A DNA stretch of 19,803 nucleotides, from the NCBI GenBank assembly GCA_006538405.1, contig BJKQ01000054.1, positions 1 through 19,803 on the forward strand. The letters run 5' to 3'. A model generated the notes under the pieces. The model did no database searches. It had not been told where the DNA came from and worked only from the letters and a program-made list of their open reading frames with translations. Position 1 is the first letter of the stretch. Each line of letters begins with the position of its first letter. Shown piece by piece: positions 1 through 8,502 of this stretch. This DNA is from Hansfordia pulvinata (lineage: Eukaryota > Ascomycota > Sordariomycetes > Xylariales). A program made the position numbers and the translations under genes.

Positions 1-391
1 GAAATCAATTTATGTTTGTACTGGGGAGAAGTACCCCACCCTGCCGACATAAATTTATTTTTAAAATACATATTAAAATATCCTTTTATTAAAGTATTTA
101 TATTTAAATTATATGCCGGGTAATTTTTTGTAGTATTAGAATTATAAGTATATACTGAATTTTTCCATTCTTTCGATACAGCTGGAAAATAACTTGTTTC
201 ACCTACTATTTTTTTATGTACGTTAAAAGGAGTTAATTTCACAGCGGCAGGATTACCTGCCTTAAGTAAAGAAGTTTCGAGTTTACGCCCTCCTCTATCA
301 GATGAAAAATATAAGGATAATTTATATTATTATCAGAGCTTGCGCCTAAGGTTCTAACTCTATTTAAATTTTGAATTTTCGTATGTTTCAT
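1..391 (-). CDS. rps3: Mitochondrial ribosomal protein uS3 (rps3), N-terminal part, with apparent frameshift
   Basis: This encodes a small-subunit ribosomal protein of the mitoribosome; the 3' part of the gene lies off the left edge. In the frame covering about 1-322 the protein reads through rps3-like landmarks: GGRKLETSLLKAGNPAAVKL, then a segment around KEWKNSVYTY, then LIKGYFNMYFKNKF. The only good ATG is at 391 (an in-frame stop lies just upstream) and gives MKHTKIQNLNRVRTLG, but this is one base out of frame with the conserved part. The shift falls at about 315-333, next to a GAGCTTGCGCC repeat core at 336-346. A GC-rich hairpin (about 9-52) lies in frame and adds a stretch beginning SAGWGTSPQ. 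The gene sits in the rnl omega intron after the P7 'R' segment, the usual place in Pezizomycotina. A sequencing indel, an unusual start codon or real decay could explain the frameshift. The gene family is fairly sure; the start is not. Confidence 0.8.
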
Positions 392-1209
392 ATTTTAGTT
401 ATGAATTTTTTTATAAAATTTCGTTTATATATATATGAGCTGGTGAGAGGTGGTTACTCTGAGAGCTTGTGCCTCAAAACCGCATCACCCAGCTCAAAAA
501 AAAAAAGTAAGGTTTTTATGGCGGAGCTTGCGCAGCCTAATAGTCGTTGAACGATTTTTTCATCGCAAAAACAAAACTAGTCCTTAAGTGGGAGGGAGGG
601 AGCTTGCATGAGAGCTGTAGCTTCCTTTGTAGGTGGGTGGGTGCAAGCTCTCCTTATGAGAGCAGAGCTTGCTGAATCTCCGATTAACGCCACACAGGAG
701 AAGGAGAGTTTGCTGGGGGTACCCATCCAAAGGATCAGTAGTCCGCACTGGTTACCGCACCCTAAAAAGCTCTGCTCTCCCTACCTGAAGCTAAACCTCA
801 CAAAACATTCCCTCTAGTTTATTTCACTCCGAAAAATTTCGCTTCAAATTTACTTATCTGTGCGGAGCTCGAAGCTATTCTTTCCTGGGATACTTACCCG
901 GAATTATATCATCTTATTGTAGCTCAAAAAGAAAGTAATCTTTGAAATTTAACCTTATTATTCTCAATTATTTAAATACGAAAATAAATATAAGCTACTT
1001 TAGCTTATATTTAAAGTCATAATATACCTAAAAAAGAGCGGAAGGGGGGGGTTCCCCCCCCCACCCTTGTGTAAACATGAATTTTAGCCTCAAAAATACC
1101 AATCAATGAGCTTTATGTGGAAGGTTCCTCTCATGAAATGGTATTAATCGAAGTAGTTAAAATTACTACTTTATTTAGTATATATTTATTTAAAGATTGA
1201 AGGACAAAC
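1..1209 (-). other. Group I intron in rnl at the omega site (mL2449), 5' part; hosts rps3
   Basis: The rnl exon ends in ACGCTAGGGAT (minus strand, last base 1210). This is the exon sequence before the classic omega insertion point, where an intronless gene would continue with AACAGG. Intron sequence begins GTTTGTCCTTC. Group I core pieces are visible: GTTCAACGACTA at 552-541 matches the R segment (3' part of P7), and AATTCCGGGTAAGTATCCC near 908-890 could be the P segment. rps3 starts after the R segment, consistent with its usual place in the P8 loop. The S segment and the 3' splice site lie off the window. Between about 480 and 1075 the intron is loaded with GC-rich repeats: GAGCTTGC cores, a GATCC/GGATC hairpin and a G8-TT-C9 palindrome. 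No homing endonuclease motif was seen. Confidence 0.8.
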
Positions 1210-1374
1210 ATCCCTAGCGTAGCTTTTCCAATAATCCAAGACCTTTCCTTAAGGTGTCTTGTGATCCTATGCCCCGCTTACGCGACTGTAAGACTTGTTG
1301 GTGGTCAAACAGTAAGGCAAGATTTAGCCATTAAACTTGGTAAGTAATATACAGAACCATAACTGTTTTATGTT

Positions 1375-2045
1375 TAGTAGATACACGATATATTTACTTA
1401 AAATAAAACATATAACAGCTACAGATAATAAATTATTAGAAAGGATTACCCTTCGTAACTTTTTAATTACAACTAATTTCGCTATAGTAAAAATCTTACC
1501 TAATTGATAAATTGCTCCTCATAAATGGGTTGTATATTTAAACCGAGCTAAATTAGAGCTATAGCAAACTTTAGACGGCAAAGGGAAACTTACGTCACCC
1601 TCGGTCGTCAGAGCAAGCTATAGTCTTGCTCCTTTATATTAAAGGATAAAGCCCATAAAAGGTAGAAACTACAAAAAAGCAAAGATCAAAATTAGACACG
1701 GAACAAGTTCCGTATCTAGGCTTGTACCTCTATACATATATAAGATAGAATATAGCATCGCTACCTACTATTACAAACAAACAATAATGAACTACCCGGT
1801 AAACCGGGTTTCCTAGACGACTCCTTGAAGTCTTTCAAATTTACCGATCCATGAGCAAGATAGCTTATGAACCGTTATAATTTATAGTCCAGGATAATAA
1901 AGTTCTTGTTTAAGTCTTAAAGACCAAAACAAAATTTTATATAGTTATACGTCTGTTATTAATCTCAATAGAAACGTAAAACGTAACCAGTTGAGATTAA
2001 ATTTAAGCTCACGCTTTAACAAATATATAACATAATTGGACACTC
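1375..2045 (-). other. Expanded variable segment within rnl domain V
   Basis: On the minus strand, conserved sequence up to AAAGAGTAAATGGGAGTGTCC (ending near 2040) matches 23S at about 2270-2290. The match resumes with GGTTCTGTATATTACTTACC near 1360. Bacterial 23S has only a short link here. The inserted stretch is mostly AT-rich but includes a CCCGGTTTACCGGG hairpin (about 1796-1809) and a GC element with AGCAAGCTATAGTCTTGCT (about 1613-1632). From memory, yeast mitochondrial 21S rRNA is expanded at the same place with GC clusters, so I read this as an rRNA expansion and not an extra intron. Confidence 0.55.
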
Positions 2046-4158
2046 CCATTTACTCTTTGTGGGGTCTGTGCCCCGCATAAACTGTCTCCTAGCGATTTTT
2101 CCTTTCTAAGGTTACCTTCAAAGAATCGTTAGATTCTAAGAAAGAAGGTTAATATAACCTACACAGTACGATCCCAAATAAAGGTATTACATTTTTATCT
2201 TATCGATTACCTTATTTACTAAAATTTGTCCCCAACCGCACCTAGTAATTAGTAACAGTAAAGCTGCATAGGGTCTTCTCGTCTAACTAGAGGTAAACTG
2301 TATCTGCACAGTTATGCCAATTTCACTGAGTCAATCATAGAGACAGCTGTTGTATCGTTACATCATTCATGCAAAGACTGCATTTAACAGTCAAGGTATT
2401 CCGCTACCTTAGGACCCTCACGTTAAGGCCGCCATTGCCCGGGGGTTCCTACAGTACCCAACCTATTAAGGTCAGTTATTTTCGTTAGCCAGCCGGGATC
2501 GGGCAGAAATCACACTCTATACTTAGACTTTAAGTCTTTATGCAAAGTGCTTTGTTTTAATTAAACAGTCGTACAACACTATTTTATGCTTCTTCCTTCT
2601 TACCCGTCTTGTTTTACGTATTAACATTATTTCAGCTAATAACCAAGAACGGGAGGAATGAGCCCTCCTTCTCCCTAAGTTACGGTAGTCATTTTGCCGA
2701 GTTCCTTTATGATTGTTAGCTCATTTACGCCTTCGTATACTCTACTAGCTTACTTGTCACAGTTTTTAGGTACGGTTTTTTATTCATTAAAAAGAACTCA
2801 TCTGTTTAGTTTGTTGTAGCTTTTTAATATATTACTTAATTTTTCCAGCACACTTTTCACTTTTCAAGTGTTGTCATTTAAGTAATAAGTTTTATTTCTC
2901 ATCGCTTCAGCCTTTAGGACTGATAACTTAGAGGCCGTTGACTTTAAATTAACCATAAGCTTTAGGCGAGTGTTCAAGGATGGAGGGAAACAAGAGCTTA
3001 CATGAGAACTATATAGCCTACACAAAAACTCTGCCTTGCCCCCTCTCTTAAACTTCTTTTTTGTTACTCATGTCACCATTCTCTCTTGAGTTTACTGTAT
3101 AGTAAAGATTTTACTCTTCTTACTTTTACACATTTATTAAAAATTAATATAATGTTGCAGGTTTACTCAATGTTCTGCTACCCAGTAAATTACTTTAATA
3201 AACTATCATTATAATTTATGGACAAGGTTTCGGTATATTATTTAGATCCGCTAAATTTTCGATGCCATTTAGTATTAACAAGCGCTCTATTACGAGATCT
3301 TTAAATAATGGCTGCTTCTAAGCCCATCTCCTTGTCGACTTAAGAAAAGACCTTCTTAATTTCACTTAATAATAATTTCGGAACCTTAACACTTGTTCTG
3401 GGCTGTTTCCCTTTTGACATACAACCTTAGCATTCTATGTCTGATAATTCAAGATCCATATATGCCATTCCGAGTCTACATACTCACCGATAAAGTCTTC
3501 ACGACCCCCCGATCTGCACAAACGTAAATGTATATTTAAGAGTATAAGCCTCAACATAGAAGCACGCTCCCTAAATAAATTACATCTTGCCTGAGATTAA
3601 GTTCTGTACCTGCGATAATGTTACTTGAATTGCCTACTATTATAGGTTTCGCAGAAAACCAGCTATCTAGGTCAGATTTGTCTTTCACTAAACTTACCAT
3701 AGTTCTTCGGATATTTATGCAACAATAACCCGTTCGGACCTTTATAGTCCTGACCATAGTAAGATCACCTAGCTTCGGGTCTAACTTTAGACACTAATTC
3801 ATTTGTTTGATCATTGTTTTAACTGCGCAATTTGCTCGCATCTAATGTTAACTTGGTGACCCATTATGCAAAAGGTACGCTCTCGTAAAATAACTTGAGC
3901 TGCTTATAAAACTACTATTTCAACCCTTTCCCTCACGGTACTATTCGCTGTCGCTTATGTATTATATTTAGCCTTAGAGGAAGGTTCCCCTTAATATTTA
4001 AACAGGTTTGTGTCTATTTTACTTATTAATATATAGGCTCTTCTACTTTCATTCACACTACTTATAGAATCTCGTTTGATTTCTTTTCCTGAAGCTACTA
4101 AGATATTTCAATTCGCCTTCGTTTATTATTTAATTTCTCTTAGAGTTAATATGTTTGA

Positions 4159-4233
4159 AGCTATAGCTTGCATGATAGCAGAGCTTGCGCCCGCCTTACA
4201 CAGAAAGGTGTAACCTCTCCTTGCAGCTATAGT
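4159..4233. repeat. GC-rich hairpin element inserted near the rnl 5' end
   Basis: The stretch is bounded by near-inverted ends, CTATAGCTTGCA and TTGCAGCTATAG, and contains GCAGAGCTTGCGC and a TTACAC...GTGTAA stem. Neighbouring rnl sequence on both sides matches 23S domain I, so the element sits in a variable loop of the rRNA. It shares the GAGCTTGC core with dozens of intergenic copies. Confidence 0.6.
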
Positions 4234-4420
4234 CTACATAATTTTTTGTCACTCTTTAATACATAGCTAATTACAGGGATCCCTAATAATCTCTTTGTAT
4301 ACTTGTTTATGGCATAATTATATAAGAATTACAGCAAGCTGTATCTAACTTTTATAATTATAAAACCATATTAACTTTTTTCTATATCAAGTACACTTTA
4401 TTTCTAAAAATAAATATTTT

Positions 4421-4492
4421 CGGATTATTACGATTCGAACGTAACTTCTCCCCTACCCAAAAGGGGCGCCTAACCAACCCGGCCCTAATCCG
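4421..4492 (-). tRNA. trnP(ugg): tRNA-Pro (UGG)
   Basis: The cloverleaf folds fully on the minus strand. The acceptor is CGGATTA/TAATCCG, the D stem GCC/GGC, and the anticodon stem CCCCT/AGGGG with loop TTTGGGT giving anticodon UGG. The T arm is TTACG-TTCGAAT-CGTAA. It lies about 85 nt upstream of rnl on the same strand and is the last of the I-S-P trio before rnl, an order common in Pezizomycotina mitochondria. Confidence 0.93.
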
Positions 4493-4820
4493 TTGAAAAT
4501 ATTGGATATAAAAGTGTGGGACGTTTTAACCTAAGAAAGAGGAAGGAGGAAAGCTTGCTTTTATCCTTTTTAGAGAGCTATATTCTACTAAAAAGAAAGC
4601 GGAATGTAGTACCCTCTCCCCTCCCCTTCGCTCATAAGAAAGAGCTTGCGCTAAATTATTATAGAGGGCGGGCTAAATTTATTAGGGAAGGATTTTTAGG
4701 AGGGCTATAATTATAGCTCCCCCCCCACAAAAAGTATAAACAAAGACTCAGAAGTATAAAGCTACCTATATAAATAGGTACCCTTCACCATGCCTTATAA
4801 AGCTAAACTCAAACTAATAC
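4493..4820. other. Intergenic spacer trnS(uga)-trnP, repeat-rich
   Basis: No gene is supported. It holds GGAGGAAAGCTTGC and AGAGCTTGCGC cores (about 4543-4556 and 4640-4650) and a C8 run near 4720-4728. The open frame at 4516-4710 (+) is made of these repeats, resembles no known protein, and lies opposite to all genes here. Confidence 0.6.
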
Positions 4821-4905
4821 AGAGAATATCCGATTCGAACGGATGTGACCCTTAAGGCCAAGTAAAACTCAAACTTACCATCTTAAACCACTCGATCAAT
4901 TCTCT
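4821..4905 (-). tRNA. trnS(uga): tRNA-Ser (UGA)
   Basis: This is a class II tRNA with a long variable arm. The acceptor is AGAGAAT/ATTCTCT, and the anticodon stem GTAAG/TTTAC has loop TTTGAGT giving anticodon UGA for UCN serine codons. The T arm is ATCCG-TTCGAAT-CGGAT. It is the middle gene of trnI-trnS-trnP. Confidence 0.92.
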
Positions 4906-4914
4906 TCAAGGTTC

Positions 4915-4960
4915 TGGATGACTTCTGATCCTTTGGATGACTTCTGATCCTCTGGATAAC
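4915..4960. repeat. 19-bp tandem repeat, about 2.4 units
   Basis: TGGATGACTTCTGATCCTT (4915-4933) is followed at once by TGGATGACTTCTGATCCTC (4934-4952) and a partial third unit, TGGATAAC. The unit contains CTGATCC, also found in the dispersed hairpin elements, so it may be a locally amplified fragment of them. Confidence 0.85.
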
Positions 4961-5050
4961 TTTCTTGTAAAAAGACCAACAGGGCATAGGGTGCCTCTAA
5001 ATCCTCTTACTTAAGGCGCAAGCTCTCATAATTTAACCACCCCCCCCCTT

Positions 5051-5123
5051 TAATTCTTCCAAGACTTGAACTTGAATAACATTTCTATCAAAAATGTGTT
5101 TTACCTATTAAACTAAAGAATTA
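5051..5123 (-). tRNA. trnI(gau): tRNA-Ile (GAU)
   Basis: The acceptor TAATTCT/AGAATTA pairs perfectly. The D arm is AGTT-TAATAGGTAA-AAC, and the anticodon stem CATTT/AAATG has loop TTGATAG giving anticodon GAU. The T arm is TTCAA/TTGG-like. It is the first of the I-S-P group downstream of cox3. Confidence 0.92.
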
Positions 5124-5539
5124 GTAGTATTAGATTGAATAAACGCGAGCTAGCTATTGACGGCTCCGCAAATTCTACCGTCAGAGCAAGCTTTCCCTAT
5201 GAATACGTTAAGAGAGCGTTTCCACCTTATAAACAGGGGAAGCGAGGTTTTATTAGTGTGGTGTGGCTTTAATCGAAGAAGGAGGCTTGCTGTTTATCCA
5301 AAGGATCAGTAGTCAAAACCAAGCAAGCTCTGCTCTCCTTTAAAAATAGGCTCCTAAATTCATGAGGGTGGGCGGAGCTTTAGCTTGCGCAGCCCTCCCT
5401 AAGAATTTAGCCTACGCAAGGAGGGGCTATAATTTTTATGGGCGTAGCTTTAGCTTGCGCAGCCCATTATAATTTAGCCCTCCGCACATCCTCTACTCTT
5501 AAAAGGTACGCTTGTATAACAGTTTTAGTAACAATTAGA
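5124..5539. other. Intergenic spacer cox3-trnI with paired GC elements
   Basis: No gene is visible. It contains a CCGTCAGAGCAAGCTT element (about 5179-5195) that echoes sequence inside rnl, and GGATCAGTAGTCAAAACC (about 5302-5319), which recurs near the palindrome axis. Two near-identical hairpin elements, GGCGGAGCTTTAGCTTGCGC and GGCGTAGCTTTAGCTTGCGC, lie at about 5371 and 5441, each ending in GCAGCCC. The second is flanked by ATGGGC/GCCCAT. Confidence 0.7.
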
Positions 5540-6349
5540 TTAAGAACCTCAGTAATATACTGATACATAAAGAAATAATCAAACAACGTCAACAAAATGT
5601 CAATACAAGATAGAACTTTCAAATCCTAAATGATGATTATCTGTTAAATGGTATGCTATAATTCTTCATAAAGCTACAGCTATAAAAATAGTACCTATAA
5701 TTACATGTAACCCATGAAAGGCTGTACTAAAATAAAATGATGAACCGTAAGCACCATCACTTATAGTAAATGAAGATACAGCGTATTCTACACCTTGGAA
5801 TACTGTAAACACTAAAGCTAGTATTACAGTAGCTATTGAACCGTATATAGCTCCTGTTCTGTTTCCTTGAATTAAAGAGTGATGTGAATAAGTTATAGTT
5901 ACACCACTACCTAATAAAATAAATGTATTTAATAAAGGAAGTTCAAAAGCATTAACTGATTCAATACCTAAAGGAGGTCATTGTGCACCTAATTCAACTG
6001 TAGGTGTAAGAGCACTATGAAAAAATGCTCAAAATATAGCCATAAAGAATAAAGCTTCAGATACTATAAATAATATAACACCTAAATTTAACCCTTTTTG
6101 AACAGCTAAAGTATGGTTACCTAAAAATGTACCCTCAGCTATGATATCTCTAAATCAAAATGTCATAGATAAAATTACGGCAAATAAAGATAATAAAGTA
6201 ATAATATAAGCATTACTAAAAGAGTGCATACTTAATGCACCACTAAGAGTTAAACTAAGTAAACTTACACTAGTATTTAAAGGCCACGGTGATGGAGAAA
6301 CTAAGTGAAACGGATGATTTTGAAAATTGCTTCTTATAAGTTGAGTCAT
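5540..6349 (-). CDS. cox3: Cytochrome c oxidase subunit 3
   Basis: This is an inner-membrane core subunit of respiratory complex IV. The 269-residue protein (the usual fungal length) runs from the ATG at 6349 to TAA at 5540-5542. It starts [20 protein letters not shown] and ends [17 protein letters not shown], both hallmark ends of Cox3, with seven membrane helices expected. It includes the conserved [19 protein letters not shown] stretch. At least seven in-frame TGA codons fall at conserved tryptophans (the first at residue 65; also in IFWAFF, GAQWPP, LYWHF and VVWLF), showing genetic code 4. No intron is present. It lies between trnV and trnI on the same strand and is probably part of a polycistronic transcript. 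Unlike nad6 and rps3, it carries no GC-element insertion. Confidence 0.98.
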
Positions 6350-6615
6350 ATATAAAAAAATAAAGTCAAAAATGAAAAAAACATACTAAGTATATAATTT
6401 AAACAATCTAAAAATACAAAACAAAACTAAAAGAATATAAGGAAGATAGCTTAGGTTAACCCAGGTAGGTCAGCAAGCTCTTCTATCCTAGGATCAACGA
6501 AGCGTGCTATTTATTCTATTTTAAAGTTTATGTATAAGTTAAAATATATAATAAAACTATATAAGCTACAAAACTAATGAGTACTTTTAAAGTTAACCTA
6601 TAACTTCCGAACGTT

Positions 6616-6686
6616 AAGAAACAGGTGATTCGAACACCCAACCTACCGTGTGTAAAACGGTTGCTCTACCATTGAGCTAATCTCTT
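6616..6686 (-). tRNA. trnV(uac): tRNA-Val (UAC)
   Basis: The cloverleaf has acceptor AAGAGAT/GTTTCTT, D stem GCTC/GAGC with AATGGTA, anticodon stem ACCGT/ACGGT with loop TTTACAC (anticodon UAC), and T arm GGGTG-TTCGAAT-CACCT. It lies between nad6 and cox3. Confidence 0.93.
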
Positions 6687-6813
6687 TGTAGGTTGTAATA
6701 ACATTCCTTTATTTATTTTGTGAAGCTTAAGCTTCGAGCCTTTACATATATAAAGCTATAGGGGTGGGACCTAGCTATCTAATAAAAACTTGCCCCCTAT
6801 TCCCTTTTAGTAT

Positions 6814-6835
6814 GAAACGTGAAACGTGAAACGTG
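6814..6835. repeat. GAAACGT heptamer, three tandem copies
   Basis: Three copies of GAAACGT in a row sit in the nad6-trnV spacer, about 30 nt past the nad6 stop. No function can be assigned. Confidence 0.85.
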
Positions 6836-6865
6836 CGCGAGGTCTAAACATCGATCAAATCTCCT

Positions 6866-7672
6866 TTAGTTACGTTGTTTTATAGTTATAACTATAGATC
6901 CTACCATTGCTAATAATAATATAAAACTAGCTATAATAAGTCACATATTATAATTAGTATACATTATGTTACCTATACTAGTAATATGTGTGTTTTCTAT
7001 TAAATTACCATCCCATATTTTACTTGTAACAAATAAGATATCATTATTTGAAGTTATGTCTGCAGAGCTAGCACCTCCTGTTAAACCTCCACCTAACTCT
7101 ACGTTGTGTAAATTATGTGAAGAAGAACTAGAACTAGCGGAGTGGGCTACCCCTCCCTCTGTACGCGGACTCGAAATATTGTATAAAATATTATTTAAAG
7201 TACTTATTTTAGGTGCAATTTCAGGTAAACCTGTAAACCCTCCTGATGAAGGCGCAAGCTCTCTTCCACCTGCTCCATAGCTATTTAAAATAGCTATGTT
7301 ATAAGGTAATAATTGAAACACAGGATAATTAAAAGATACTGCTATAGCTGCAGCTAAAGGTATACTATTACTAGTGTTACTTTGCAATTCGCTTATTCTA
7401 ATATTTATTAACATTAAAATAAATAAAAATAATATGGAAACAGCACCTATGTATACAATTAAATAAGATAAACCTATAAAGCTTAAACCTATTAATATTA
7501 AATAACACGATATATTAGCAAATAACCCTATTAAAAATAAAACTGAAACGATAGGATTTTTACTTATAATTACAAATATTCCACATAAAATAGCTAATAA
7601 AGATATAATATCTAAAACTTCTGTTCTATAACCATTTGTGTAAGTTTCATATATAGTAAATAAATTATTCAT
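6866..7672 (-). CDS. nad6: NADH dehydrogenase subunit 6 with expanded loop
   Basis: This is a membrane subunit of respiratory complex I. The 268-residue protein runs from the ATG at 7672 to TAA at 6866-6868. Residue 244 is a TGA codon read as Trp (code 4); stopping there would remove the last membrane helix. Residues about 20-92 hold tightly packed helices including SYLIVYIGAVSILFLFILML, the Nad6 signature. The final helix is at about 244-264 (WLIIASFILLLAMVGSIVIT). Between them, residues about 131-205 form a glycine/serine-rich hydrophilic stretch (YGAGGRELAPSSGGF, then six serines in a row). DNA at 7239-7275 encoding part of it carries GGCGCAAGCTC, the dispersed repeat core. The loop thus looks enlarged by in-frame insertion of repeat elements while staying open. 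Confidence 0.95.
7239..7275. repeat. GAGCTTGC-core element inside nad6
   Basis: On the coding strand GGAGCAGGTGGAAGAGAGCT is followed by TGCGCC and encodes GAGGRELAPSS. It matches the intergenic element core and sits in the enlarged loop. The length keeps the frame. Confidence 0.6.
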
Positions 7673-7749
7673 ATCTATATATATTAGAATTTTTAACCTT
7701 TAAATAGGAAAACTGTAGTTTATTAAACTTAAACTATCTTTAGACATAT

Positions 7750-7860
7750 CTTGCGGATCCTTAACCTTAACCATAACCTTAACCTTAACCTTAACCTTTA
7801 CCTTAACCTTAACCCAAAGTTCTGGTTCTGCTTCTGGTTCTGGTTCTGGCTCTGGTTATG
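7750..7860. repeat. TTAACC / TCTGGT hexamer arrays
   Basis: After GCGGATCC come about nine mostly exact TTAACC-like hexamers (some ATAACC or TTTACC), then CAAAGT and about six TCTGGT/TCTGCT hexamers ending in GGTTATGG. Similar two-part arrays occur at 10719-10770 and, inverted, at 8349-8393 and 18288-18337, each linked to GGATCC and GCAAGCTC. The unit resembles a telomere repeat but does not match the TTAGGG of filamentous ascomycete nuclei. Confidence 0.85.
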
Positions 7861-8348
7861 GAGAGTTTACACACGGATATGCAAGCTCTCCTCGACTAAA
7901 TCATTAGAAGGTGAAACTTAATTATAATAACCTATAACACTTTCCTGTTTAGGCAGGGAGGCTTCTCCGATTAATGTAAACATGCAAGCTCTCCTTTTTC
8001 TGTGTAAACATAAGCCTGATATAAATGAAGATGAAACTTCTTATAAAAAAAAATACTCTATACAGAATATTATAATATATAAATAAGCACAGAGAGCTAT
8101 AGCTATAAGATCTTCAGGATCAGCTTCCTGATAAACGGTTAAGTGACTACCTATACCCTCCCTTAAGGCACAAAATATCCTAATTTAAAAAAGGACTATT
8201 GTGTATGTGTAAGAGTGAAGGGGGGGGGAGGGGGCTTGGCCCACTCTCCTCTCACCTTGAGAAAAATAGCACGCTTTACACTTTCATCACTGAAACGCGA
8301 GCTTGTACCCTACGCTTTTAAGAAAACCTAACTCTATTTGTGCGTGCC

Positions 8349-8400
8349 ATATCCAGAACCAGAACCGAAGGTGAAGGTTAAGGTTAAGGATCCGCAAGCT
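8349..8400. repeat. Inverted copy of the hexamer array
   Basis: CCATATCCAGAACCAGAACC is followed by GGTTAA units, then GGATCCGCAAGCTCG. This is the reverse complement of the array at about 10705-10772, including the shared CGAGCTTGCGGATCC end. Confidence 0.85.
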
Positions 8401-8432
8401 CGAACTTTAGCTTAAAATTTATATATTTATTC

Positions 8433-8502
8433 AAGAGTACTCTGATTCGAACAGAGAAATTGGAGGTTGAAGCTCCCTATTTTACCATTAAATTATACTC
8501 TT
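8433..8502 (-). tRNA. trnW(uca): tRNA-Trp (UCA)
   Basis: The acceptor AAGAGTA/TACTCTT is perfect. The D stem is ATTT/AAAT, and the anticodon stem GGGAG/CTCCA (one mismatch at its base) has loop CTTCAAC giving anticodon UCA, which reads both UGA and UGG. The T arm is CTCTG-TTCGAAT-CAGAG. It fits the TGA tryptophan codons in cox3 and nad6. Confidence 0.93.

Larger units (their letters stand above)
1210..4335 (-). rRNA. rnl: Large subunit ribosomal RNA (rnl), exon 1
   Basis: This is the mitochondrial 23S-like rRNA. On the minus strand it carries conserved landmarks in order: TTGAAATATCTTAGTAGC and GGAAAAGAAATCAAACGAG (domain I, about 4120-4070), AGTACCGTGAGGGAAAGG (about 3941-3924), GGTCCTAAGGTAGCGGAAT (about 2416-2400), GACGAGAAGACCCTATG (about 2284-2268) and ACGCTAGGGAT at the intron junction (1220-1210). 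The 5' end is set roughly, from the match of CAAGTATACAAAGAG near 4300 to the start of 23S, so it could move by 50 nt. The final 3' part (peptidyl-transferase loop, sarcin-ricin loop) follows the intron and is off the window. GC-rich elements are inserted at about 4159-4233, 2960-3055 and 1590-1640. About 650 nt at 1375-2045 expands a region that is also long in yeast 21S rRNA. Confidence 0.92.
7673..8432. other. Intergenic spacer trnW-nad6 with hexamer arrays
   Basis: No gene is visible in about 760 nt. It holds a TTAACC array joined to a TCTGGT array (about 7750-7860), several CAAGCTCTCC cores (about 7881 and 7983), a G9AG5 run near 8220, and an inverted smaller copy of the hexamer array at about 8349-8393. 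Confidence 0.75.

Noticed and set aside
60..100. A second frameshift in rps3 near LIKGYF
   Set aside because: A careful re-read gives four A residues (AATAAAAGGATA), so the frame is continuous through LIKGYFNMYF.
608..817. Open frame of 69 codons on the plus strand in the rnl intron
   Set aside because: It runs opposite to the intron, is built from GAGCTTGC-type repeats, and has no LAGLIDADG or GIY-YIG motif.
1375..2045. A second intron in rnl
   Set aside because: No clear group I core (P, Q, R, S) or group II domain V was found, and from memory yeast 21S rRNA is expanded at the same place, so an rRNA expansion is the simpler reading.
3551..3757. Open frame of 68 codons on the minus strand
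   Set aside because: It lies wholly within conserved rnl sequence, so it is chance.
4516..4710. Open frame of 64 codons on the plus strand between trnP and trnS
   Set aside because: It is repeat-derived, on the opposite strand to every gene here, with no recognisable domain.
6966..7280. Open frame of 104 codons opposite nad6
   Set aside because: It is the antisense shadow of nad6, which is firmly identified.
7750..7860. True chromosome telomere
   Set aside because: The array is internal, short and degenerate, with genes on both sides, and the unit is not TTAGGG.
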